Shown here: positions 1 to 6,006 of the stretch, in pieces | Layout: the number at the start of each line of letters is the position of its first letter | Position numbering within the stretch: the first letter of the stretch is position 1 | Source: Devosia equisanguinis | GTDB taxonomy: Bacteria > Pseudomonadota > Alphaproteobacteria > Rhizobiales > Hyphomicrobiaceae | Reading direction: 5' to 3' | Assembly (NCBI GenBank): GCA_945901835.1 | Contig: CAMDMH010000165.1 | Location: 1-6,812, forward strand | DNA: 6,812 nucleotides | Position numbers and translations under genes: made by a program | Notes under the pieces: model-generated | The model's database searches: none | Told to the model about the DNA's origin: nothing | The model's input: only the letters and a program-made list of their open reading frames with translations

Positions 1-50
1 AACCAGTTGAAACTATTCGAGAGTTAGCCAGACACTAGTGAGCGACGGCC

Positions 51-85
51 CACTTTTCAGACGATCGAGGTAGATCACTTTTCAG
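51..85. repeat. Two 10-bp direct repeats, IS21-like terminal pattern
   Basis: The decamer CACTTTTCAG occurs at 51-60 and again, identical, at 76-85, a period of 25 bp. IS21-family insertion sequences carry several short repeats of this kind (an 'aaaagtg'-like core on the opposite strand, roughly 20-30 bp apart) just inside their ends. The pattern therefore suggests the end of such an element, or a remnant, with its body to the left of the window. No transposase reading frame is visible in the short sequence available. The second copy runs into the AGGAG that serves as ribosome-binding site of the next gene. The repeat is certain; the IS assignment is an inference from its appearance. Confidence 0.4.
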
Positions 86-97
86 GAGTTGGACCAG

Positions 98-856
98 ATG
101 CAGGCCAGAGCAATGCTATTTATCGCGACCTCCGTGTGCGCCGCGATAACATCGGCGTCTACGACCTTCGCCGCCGAAGTGAAGGTCCTCGCCGATAGTC
201 CGCTTCGTGTTCCACTCAACCGCATCGCCGCCGATTTCCGGGCGGACACCTCCCACTCCGTCGTCATCGAATTCGGCTCGGCTCCCTCCCTCAAGGCCAA
301 GCTGGCGGCCGGCGAAAAGGCCGACGTGCTGATATCGCTCGCCAACGATATCGAGGATATGGCGCGGCAGGGAAAACTGGGGGCGGTCGAGGCGAAGTTG
401 GCGCAGATCAAGCTCGGCCTGGCCGTTCGGGCGGGCGTCACTCCCCCGGACATCTCGACCTTGGAAAGATTCAAAAAGGCACTCGAGAAGGCCGACACCG
501 TCGTGCACACCAACGTCGCTTCTGGCCGCGCGTTCCTGCAGCAACTGGAAAAGATCGGCTTTGCTAAAGAATTGAAGGGCAAATTGGTGGAGGTTGGCGT
601 CCCGCCGGGGGTCTTGCCCGAAATCATGAAGCGCTCCGGCTACGACATCGGAGTCGGGCAAATGAGCCAGATCATCGAATTCTCTGCGAAGGGTATCGCA
701 TCAGCCGGCCCGGTTCCCGGGGCTGTCCAGGTCGAGATCACTTATTCGGCTGGCGTTCTGCCGGAGGCGGTATCCGGAGAAGCCGCACGATTGTTCGTCA
801 AGTACCTAGGCTCGCCGAAGGCCGCGGCCGCGCTGGTAGCTGCCGGCGCGAAGTAG
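98..856 (+). CDS. ModA-like periplasmic substrate-binding protein
   Basis: A 252-residue type-II periplasmic binding protein resembling the molybdate-binding ModA family of ABC transporters. Residues 1-26 form a Sec signal peptide (hydrophobic stretch LFIATSVCAAI, likely cleavage near the FAA at 24-26). The mature protein starts EVKVLADSPL, followed by FGSAPSL (59-65) and GEKADVLIS (72-80). These match in order the ModA pattern in which one Ser near the N-terminus and a Ser in a 'GS(S)' loop hold the oxyanion. Later ModA residues are less clear, so the ligand may be another oxyanion or a small organic anion. ATG 98 was chosen because AGGAG at 84-88 lies 9 nt before it. A TTG at 89 is in frame but abuts the Shine-Dalgarno sequence. 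No modB or modC follows, so it is an orphan here. Family assignment is fairly sure; molybdate specificity is not. Confidence 0.8.
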   Translation: MQARAMLFIATSVCAAITSASTTFAAEVKVLADSPLRVPLNRIAADFRADTSHSVVIEFGSAPSLKAKLAAGEKADVLISLANDIEDMARQGKLGAVEAKLAQIKLGLAVRAGVTPPDISTLERFKKALEKADTVVHTNVASGRAFLQQLEKIGFAKELKGKLVEVGVPPGVLPEIMKRSGYDIGVGQMSQIIEFSAKGIASAGPVPGAVQVEITYSAGVLPEAVSGEAARLFVKYLGSPKAAAALVAAGAK

Positions 857-1023
857 AGTCTTCGGCACGCCTCCCGCGGGCAATGGATCAGGCCCTGGGA
901 AGCCCACGACATCGCGATAATCGGGACCAGATAATTGGGGCTTGCACAATCCGTAAGACCGTCATAGTTAGAGCCGCGTCGTTGATCTGGCCTCCGGGCC
1001 GTCGCGGCCATTCCCATAGGTTC

Positions 1024-1099
<76 letters not shown>

Positions 1100-1142
1100 T
1101 GTTCCCTCGACATCTGAAAGCGTCTCGCCCGAGCGGGGTACA

Positions 1143-1892
1143 ATGCTGAAAGGCCGCACCATCGTCGTGACTGGTGCAGCCCGCGGCGTCGGCCGCGCCA
1201 TCGCTGAAGCCTGCGCTCGTCATGGCGCCAGCCTCGTCCTCGCCGACATCCGCGCAGATCAATGCCGCGAAACCGCGACCGCCCTGACCGCCACAGGCGC
1301 TAGCGTCCGCTTCTCGCACGTCGATCTTGAAAGCCCGGAGTCGATCGAAGCACTGGCCGCCGACATCCGCACCCACGAAGGCCACATCCACGGCCTGGTC
1401 AACAACGCGGCCATTGCAACCGACGTCGGCGGCAAGCTCTTCGACGAGATCGACATTGCCCTGTGGGACCGCGTCATGCAGGTCAACGTGCGCGGGACTT
1501 GGCTCGTCACGCGCGCCCTCGTACCCTTGATGCCGGCAGGCAGCGACGGCCGCATCGTCAACGTCGCATCGGACACCGCTCTTTGGGGAGCGCCGAAGCT
1601 GCTCGCCTATGTCTCGAGCAAGGGCGCGGTGCTCTCGATGACGCGATCCCTCGCCCGCGAACTAGGGCCTCGTGGCATAGGCATCACCGTCGTCGCACCC
1701 GGCATCATGCGCAACGAGGCGACCGACTACGTCCCCGCCGAACGCCACCGCTTCTACGAGGACGGTCGCGCAGTGCCCGGTCCTCAGATGCCGGAAGACA
1801 TCGTCGACGTCGTCGCCTTCCTGCTGACCAAGGGTGCGCTCGCGTTGACCGGTCAGGTACTTCCCGTCAACGCCGGCTTCGTCTACGTGTGA
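1143..1892 (+). CDS. Short-chain dehydrogenase/reductase (classical SDR)
   Basis: A 249-residue classical SDR, probably a cytosolic NAD(P)(H)-dependent alcohol dehydrogenase or ketoreductase. The Rossmann glycine motif TGAARGVG is at residues 10-17. Asp35 (VLADI), at the end of the second beta strand, usually favours NAD(H) over NADP(H). NNAA is at 87-90. The catalytic tetrad Asn115, Ser143, Tyr156 and Lys160 (YVSSK) is intact. The C-terminal GQVLPVNAG takes the place of the usual 'DGG' ending. Length is normal for the family. ATG 1143 is the only usable start after the tRNA: no ATG, GTG or TTG lies in frame between 1100 and 1143, and only a weak GGGG (1135-1138) sits 4 nt before it. The gene begins 43 nt after the tRNA and may depend partly on transcription from it. 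It converges with the binding-protein gene ending at 1918. Substrate unknown. Confidence 0.92.
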   Translation: MLKGRTIVVTGAARGVGRAIAEACARHGASLVLADIRADQCRETATALTATGASVRFSHVDLESPESIEALAADIRTHEGHIHGLVNNAAIATDVGGKLFDEIDIALWDRVMQVNVRGTWLVTRALVPLMPAGSDGRIVNVASDTALWGAPKLLAYVSSKGAVLSMTRSLARELGPRGIGITVVAPGIMRNEATDYVPAERHRFYEDGRAVPGPQMPEDIVDVVAFLLTKGALALTGQVLPVNAGFVYV

Positions 1893-1917
1893 CACCGGCA
1901 GCAGCCTCGCACCCCAT

Positions 1918-2955
1918 CTACGGTTTCAAGATCAACGCCGATTTCGCCTTATCGTGAACCGCCTTCGGCGCGTTGATGACCTTCCTAACGAGATCCTCGA
2001 CCTTCTGACCCGTCATCGGCAGCACGTCGAGCTTGGCTCTCTCCATCTCGGCAAGGAAGTCCTTGTCCTTCATCGTCTCGTCGAACGCCTTGCGAAGCGC
2101 TTCGAGTCGATCACCCGGTACGCCTGGCCCAACCATATAGGGCCTGCCGAATTCCTGCAGTGCTGCGACCAGCTCCAACGCTTGCTTGTCCTCGTCATTC
2201 CTGACGAACTCCCAAATCTGAGGAACTCCAGCAGCAGTTGCTTCCTTGTGCGGTGTAAGACCGTACTGCACAACGATGCGGACGATCTTGTTCGTGACGA
2301 GCTCGGGCGAGCGCGCGAAGAGAGACGACCATGCATACCCGCAAAACCCCTCGATCTCGCCACGCTGGATCGCAAGCACCAACCCATTCGAACCAGGGTA
2401 GCCGGAAACAATTCGGGTCTTCGCTCCCGCCAGATTTTTGAACAGCACCGTATGGTCGTGCATCGTCGAATTCGGCTGATCGGTGCCGAACAACACCTCC
2501 GACCTCTGCCAATTCGCGAAAGTCTTCGCCTTGGAGTCTTCGCGGATGAGGCACAGCGTCGTAAAACTAGCCACAGACCCCACATAGCCGAATTTCAGGG
2601 AGTCGAAAGTCGCCTTCGTCCTGTCACCGAGCACGGACTCCGCCAACGGGCCCGGTTGATTGGCCAGCATCACCGAACCATCGCGCGGCGCGACATCCGC
2701 AAGGTATAGGGTCGAAGTCAACCCGCCTGCCCCAGGTAGGTTGCGCACCACCAGCAGCGGATTTCCCGGGATGTAGCGCCCCATGTGCCGCGCCATGATC
2801 CGCGCATAGGCATCGTAACCACCGCCGGGCGTGGATGCCACGATCAAGTCGATCGAGCGCCCCTTGTAGAACGTACCGACGTCCTGCGCGGATGCCACAG
2901 GCGCCACCGCGAGGGCGACTGTCCATGCAAGCGCCTTCCATGCCTGTGCCCGCAT
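1918..2955 (-). CDS. Bug/TctC-type tripartite tricarboxylate transporter substrate-binding protein (first copy)
   Basis: A 345-residue periplasmic receptor of the Bug (TctC) family. Such proteins capture a carboxylated ligand for a TctA/TctB permease, or act as orphan sensors. Residues 1-23 are a signal peptide ending VASA, before QDVGTFYKG. Family landmarks are FYKGRSIDLIV (29-39), TPGGGYDAYAR (42-52, first ligand-binding loop) and the IPGNP...VVRN.PGAGG block (62-78). The protein is slightly longer than most Bug proteins (about 320-330). ATG at 2955 was chosen because a purine-rich AGGGGGG lies 5 nt upstream; a TTG at 2970 is in frame but precedes that site. It is the last of three leftward genes, 100 bp after the second binding protein, and has a dyad at 2992-3006 in its own upstream region. 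By eye its GC content (about 55-57% in two lines counted) is lower than that of its neighbours. Ligand unknown; family sure. Confidence 0.9.
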   Translation of the reverse strand: MRAQAWKALAWTVALAVAPVASAQDVGTFYKGRSIDLIVASTPGGGYDAYARIMARHMGRYIPGNPLLVVRNLPGAGGLTSTLYLADVAPRDGSVMLANQPGPLAESVLGDRTKATFDSLKFGYVGSVASFTTLCLIREDSKAKTFANWQRSEVLFGTDQPNSTMHDHTVLFKNLAGAKTRIVSGYPGSNGLVLAIQRGEIEGFCGYAWSSLFARSPELVTNKIVRIVVQYGLTPHKEATAAGVPQIWEFVRNDEDKQALELVAALQEFGRPYMVGPGVPGDRLEALRKAFDETMKDKDFLAEMERAKLDVLPMTGQKVEDLVRKVINAPKAVHDKAKSALILKP

Positions 2956-2991
2956 TTCGTCCCCCCTCAAATCGCAGACGATGTTCCCAAA

Positions 2992-3006
2992 TGAAATGCT
3001 ATTTCA
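2992..3006 (-). promoter_or_regulatory. 15-bp dyad, possible operator upstream of the first binding-protein gene
   Basis: TGAAAT and ATTTCA form perfect 6-bp arms around a central GCT, in an AT-rich patch 37 bp before the ATG at 2955. Together with the flanking A and T residues it resembles the ATGAAA...TTTCAT shape of IclR/KdgR-type operators. On the leftward strand a TTGAAA at 3007-3002 overlaps the dyad and could be a -35 element, but no good -10 follows at the right distance. The dyad is seen directly; operator function and regulator family are inferred. No regulator gene is in the window. Confidence 0.3.
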
Positions 3007-3055
3007 AAATGCGCACTGGAGGCAACACCCGCACCGTCGATAGCCAGCGAAAAGC

Positions 3056-4123
3056 TCACTTCGACTTTCCCGGCGGCGTCAGCAATTCCCGCAACCGCAA
3101 CATCAACGGCTCGGGTGCCGCCTGAATCTCACCGACGAGCCGCGCCACTTCCGTCCCACTCAGCGGGTTGACGTCCAGTCCGATCCGGCCGGCATCCGCG
3201 ATGTACTGCGGATCCTTCATCGTCCGATCGAATGCAAGCCGCAGCGCGTCGCCCCGCTCCGCCGGCACATCGGGCGGAAGCGCGATCGGCCGCGCGAAGG
3301 AGTATTTCAAGGTGTAGAGCCGCCACAACTCGCGATTCGTATCGTTGCTCATCAACTCCAGCGCCGTCGGCACTTCCGGGAACGCGGCAAGCCGACTGCT
3401 GCCGAAGTTCACGAGTACGCGCACCTTGCCTTCCTTCAGGAGATGAGGCCGGTTCACAGTGAGGTTCGACACCCCCGCCGAATTCGCGTGAACCTCGCCG
3501 CGCTCCATGGCGACGAAGATGTCGTTCTGGCCCGGATACCCCGTGACGAACTCGAAGATCGATCCATAGGTCCGGTTGAGCAGCAGTTGCATCGTGTAGT
3601 TGTCGGCAGCCACCGTGACCGCTCCGACCAGCAGCCGCTGCGTCTTGAGATCGGCAACCGTGCGCGCCGGCGCCGTATGCCAGACGAACAGCACCTGCGG
3701 CTCCTGCAGCGGAGTACCGATCCACGAAAAACGTCCAATATCGAATTTGAGATTGGTGCCGTCCGGCGACAGCAAACGCAGCCGCGGCTCCAGCGGAATG
3801 TTGTTGTTCGTCATGCCGAACACCGTGCCGTCGCGCTTGGCCACGTTGAACAGGTGATTGGTCATCACGAGGCTCGACGCCGCCGGCATGTTTCGCACGA
3901 CGACTTGCGGATTGCCGGGGATATGCCGGCCGAGATGCTGCGCCACCGCGCGGCCCGCAACGTCATAGCCCCCGCCGACCGCCGCTCCGATCAGGAAATC
4001 GATCGTCTTGCCACGATAGAATTCCTCGACGCTTTCGGCCCGGGCAAGGCCGCTCCCGAACACCATTGCCACAAATCCAACCGCAGCGACCAGAGCCGCA
4101 ATCGCGCGCATCCACGGAAGCAT
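3056..4123 (-). CDS. Bug/TctC-type tripartite tricarboxylate transporter substrate-binding protein (second copy)
   Basis: A 355-residue paralogue of the protein encoded at 1918-2955. The signal peptide is long and hydrophobic, ending GLARA at residue 29 before ESVEEFYRGK. The shared landmarks are FYRGKTIDFLI (35-45), VGGGYDVAGR (49-58) and IPGNPQVVVRN.P (68-80). Here the loop after RNMP reads AASS instead of GAGG, so the ligand pocket probably differs from that of the first copy. GTG codons at 4129 and 4126 and the ATG at 4123 are all in frame. The ATG is favoured because GGAG (4134-4131) lies 7 nt before it, while it is only 1 or 4 nt before the GTGs. The gene starts 18 bp after the stop of the racemase/decarboxylase-like gene, so the two are almost certainly co-transcribed and the ligand may be that enzyme's substrate or a precursor. 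No TctA or TctB is present. Confidence 0.9.
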   Translation of the reverse strand: MLPWMRAIAALVAAVGFVAMVFGSGLARAESVEEFYRGKTIDFLIGAAVGGGYDVAGRAVAQHLGRHIPGNPQVVVRNMPAASSLVMTNHLFNVAKRDGTVFGMTNNNIPLEPRLRLLSPDGTNLKFDIGRFSWIGTPLQEPQVLFVWHTAPARTVADLKTQRLLVGAVTVAADNYTMQLLLNRTYGSIFEFVTGYPGQNDIFVAMERGEVHANSAGVSNLTVNRPHLLKEGKVRVLVNFGSSRLAAFPEVPTALELMSNDTNRELWRLYTLKYSFARPIALPPDVPAERGDALRLAFDRTMKDPQYIADAGRIGLDVNPLSGTEVARLVGEIQAAPEPLMLRLRELLTPPGKSK

Positions 4124-4141
4124 CACCACTCTCCAATACGT

Positions 4142-4873
4142 TCAGGTGCGCGCCAGCGCCGCCATCAGTTTGCCTTGGCCCGTGATCGCATCGCCGATGC
4201 CGAGCGTTTTGAAAGCAGCGTAGAACGTCGCATGCGCATACGCGACCACGGTCACACCGGTGTCGCGCTCCAGCACATCGACCGTCGCCGCCGCCTGCCA
4301 CTGCGGGCACGGCATGTAGCAGGCCTCCGCGCCAAGCGCCTTGGCCCGCTCGATCACGCCGCGCGCGAAGCGATAGATCTCGCTGGGTGGCAGGTTCTGA
4401 AGCTCCTTGAACGGTAGATCTAGACCTTCCGCAGCCACCACGTCGAATCCGCTGGCGTTGAGGTACCCCGACATCGCCTCGTCGTGGCGCTTCGGGTAAG
4501 GCGAGGCGATCGCCACGCGGGTTGCCCCCACGGCACGGAGCCCCTCCATACCGGCGCGAACCCCGGTCGTCGCGGGCACACCCGAAGCCTTCCCGATCTC
4601 GCTGACGATCTTTTCCTCGAAGGCCTTGCCCCGCGAAACGACGAGGGGGCCGCCGCCGTGGATGACATAATCAACCCCTCGCGATCCCAGATAACCCGCC
4701 GCCGTCGCAACCTGCCCGAGTCCCTTGTCGAATTCTTCCGGCCGCCAGTCGTCGATGTTGCAGGTCACGCCCACAAGCCCCACGCCCTCTGGCGCAAACC
4801 GGTAGAAATCGTACGGCACAACCTCCATCACGGTCGGCGCGATGTAGCCGATGCGACGCCGCCATCCGAACAT
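4142..4873 (-). CDS. Asp/Glu racemase-superfamily enzyme, arylmalonate decarboxylase/maleate isomerase-like
   Basis: A 243-residue cytosolic enzyme of the superfamily containing maleate cis-trans isomerase, Asp/Glu racemases and arylmalonate decarboxylase (AMDase, about 240 residues). It begins IGYIAPTVMEVVPYD, comparable to the AMDase N-terminus (IG-I-P...VP-D). Gly73-Gly74-Gly75-Pro76 followed by R81-G82 aligns with the AMDase Gly74-Thr75-Ser76 loop and its RG pair. Tyr126 (SPYP) matches the oxyanion-hole tyrosine, and Cys189 (MPCPQW) the single catalytic cysteine (188 in AMDase). Racemases and maleate isomerases have a cysteine in the first position too; this protein has glycine. The chemistry may thus be decarboxylation of a substituted malonate, but Thr75/Ser76 are replaced by Gly/Pro, so this is not certain. 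ATG 4873 has AGGGGA 7 nt upstream; an extension to 5032 would overlap the divergent gene and is unlikely. It is first in a leftward operon with the binding protein at 4123. Confidence 0.82.
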   Translation of the reverse strand: MFGWRRRIGYIAPTVMEVVPYDFYRFAPEGVGLVGVTCNIDDWRPEEFDKGLGQVATAAGYLGSRGVDYVIHGGGPLVVSRGKAFEEKIVSEIGKASGVPATTGVRAGMEGLRAVGATRVAIASPYPKRHDEAMSGYLNASGFDVVAAEGLDLPFKELQNLPPSEIYRFARGVIERAKALGAEACYMPCPQWQAAATVDVLERDTGVTVVAYAHATFYAAFKTLGIGDAITGQGKLMAALART

Positions 4874-4956
4874 GCTGGAATCCCCTTTGGTTCTTGCTGG
4901 CCGAAATGGTACGGCCCCGCGTGTCATGCGTGCAGCGTATTCTTCAGGAGACCGGC
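4874..4956. promoter_or_regulatory. Divergent promoter region with a short inverted repeat
   Basis: The 83 bp between the start codons of two oppositely directed genes must hold both promoters unless one gene is transcribed from elsewhere. An inverted repeat GGCCG (4899-4903) / CGGCC (4912-4916) with an 8-bp centre sits near the middle and could be a shared operator. Ribosome-binding sites are clear at both ends: AGGGGA near 4886-4881 for the leftward gene and CAGGAG at 4945-4950 for the rightward gene. I could not find a convincing -35/-10 pair on either strand. Confidence 0.45.
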
Positions 4957-5856
4957 ATGTCCACCGATTGGCTCGATGGCCAAAAACGCGGCACGATCGA
5001 CGCCGCCACTCGCTTCCGAACGCTTCTTTCACAGAAGGGCATCTCCACCGCCGGCGCCCACGACGGCATCTCCGGCGTGCTCGCCAAGCGCGCCGGCTTC
5101 GAAGTGCTGTACCTCTCGGGAGCCGCGTTGTCCGCTTCTATGGCGCTACCCGATCTCGGCCTCCTCACGCTCGACGACGTCGCCCGCCGCGCCCGCGAAG
5201 TCGTGCGTGCCAGCGGCCTGCCGCTGATCGTCGATGCCGACACGGGCTTCGGCGAAGCGCTAAACGTCATGCGCGCCGTGCGCGATCTCGAGGACGCTGG
5301 CGTAGCCTGCCTGCAGATCGAGGATCAGCTCCTCCCGAAGAAATGCGGCCACCTCAACGACAAGAAACTCGCGACATCAGACGAGATGTGCCGCAAAGTA
5401 CTCGCCGCACGAAAGGCCGCCTCCCGCCTCGTCGTCTGCGCGCGCACCGACGCTGCCGCCGTCTCCCTCGACGAAGCCATCACCCGTGCCAAGGCTTATG
5501 CCGCAGCCGGCGCAGAACTGATCTTCGTCGAAGCGTTGACCACGCTCGACGCAATCAAGCGCGTGCGCGAGGAGATCGACGTGCCGTTGCTGGCCAACAT
5601 GACGGAGTTCGGTCGCACACCATTGATCCCGCTCTCGCAGTGGAAGGCGCTCGGCTACGAAATCGTGATCTATCCCGTCTCGGCGTTCCGCGTTTCGGCC
5701 CGTGCGATCCGAGACTTCTATGCAGCGCTCGCAGCGCAAGGAGAAGTCGGGGCGCAACTCTACCGCATGATGACGCGTGCCGAACTCTACGAAACCATCG
5801 GCTACTACGACTACGAAGCGCTCGACACCTCGATCGCCGCGACGACACTGCCGTGA
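4957..5856 (+). CDS. Isocitrate lyase/PEP mutase family enzyme, 2-methylisocitrate lyase-like
   Basis: A 299-residue alpha/beta-barrel enzyme of the isocitrate lyase/PEP mutase superfamily; these cleave C-C (or P-C) bonds of 2-hydroxy acids to release pyruvate, glyoxylate or succinate. Landmarks: GAHDGISG (33-40), YLSGAALSASM (52-62), the metal-binding DADTGFG (93-99), IEDQ (121-124), the lyase signature KKCGH (128-132) with catalytic Cys130, ARTDA (162-166), Glu192, and NMTEFG (214-219). KKCGH marks lyases and argues against phosphonopyruvate mutases and simple oxaloacetate decarboxylases, which lack the cysteine. The tail LYETIGYYDYEALD is like that of PrpB proteins, and the length fits PrpB (about 290-305). 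ATG 4957 has CAGGAG 6 nt upstream; the in-frame ATG at 4894 has none. No prpC or prpD is nearby, so the substrate may be methylisocitrate, dimethylmalate or a similar acid. It is divergent from the decarboxylase-like gene. Confidence 0.88.
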   Translation: MSTDWLDGQKRGTIDAATRFRTLLSQKGISTAGAHDGISGVLAKRAGFEVLYLSGAALSASMALPDLGLLTLDDVARRAREVVRASGLPLIVDADTGFGEALNVMRAVRDLEDAGVACLQIEDQLLPKKCGHLNDKKLATSDEMCRKVLAARKAASRLVVCARTDAAAVSLDEAITRAKAYAAAGAELIFVEALTTLDAIKRVREEIDVPLLANMTEFGRTPLIPLSQWKALGYEIVIYPVSAFRVSARAIRDFYAALAAQGEVGAQLYRMMTRAELYETIGYYDYEALDTSIAATTLP

Positions 5857-5906
5857 AACGCAGAGCGCATTCCGAGCGATGTGCACCGAAGCAGCCAGAC
5901 GGCGCC

Positions 5907-5994
5907 GTAGGTTGGGTCAATGCCACTGGACGCGACCCAACATTCTCTCGGAAGACCGTAGATGTCGGGTCACGCTTCGCTTGACCCAACCTAC
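5907..5994. repeat. Paired palindromic repeat, REP/REPIN-like
   Basis: GTAGGTTGGGTCAA at 5907-5920 and its exact reverse complement at 5981-5994 form a 14-bp perfect inverted repeat enclosing 60 bp. Each arm can also make its own hairpin: TTGGGTC (5912-5918) with GACCCAA (5934-5940), and GGGTCA (5967-5972) with TGACCC (5982-5987) around CGCTTCGCT. This matches the dispersed 'GTAGGTTGGGT...ACCCAACCTAC' repeat seen in intergenic regions of many proteobacteria, here as two inverted copies. It lies between the convergent genes ending at 5856 and 6007, where it could also weaken read-through in both directions. The inverted repeat is certain; the REP class is from general knowledge. Confidence 0.7.
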
Positions 5995-6006
5995 TTGGAA
6001 AGCACT

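Noticed and set aside
942..968. Possible tRNA promoter TTGCAC (942-947) and CATAGT (963-968)
   Set aside because: The spacer is only 15 bp and both hexamers are imperfect. It is the best pair in the gap before the tRNA but not good enough to report as a feature.
1893..1917. Terminator between the convergent SDR and binding-protein genes
   Set aside because: The 25-bp gap contains neither a stable hairpin nor a T-run on either strand.
3443..4417. Long rightward reading frame opposite the second binding protein and the racemase-like gene
   Set aside because: It is antisense to two clearly conserved genes, very rich in Arg and His as is usual for shadow frames in GC-rich DNA, and shows no recognisable motif.
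4874..5032. N-terminal extension of the racemase-like protein to 5032
   Set aside because: The extension would overlap the divergent lyase gene by 76 bp and has no family similarity. The ATG at 4873 has a good ribosome-binding site and matches the family N-terminus.
4851..5984. Long rightward Arg-rich reading frame overlapping the lyase
   Set aside because: It is a shadow of the lyase in another frame: low complexity, rich in Arg and Pro, with no domain.
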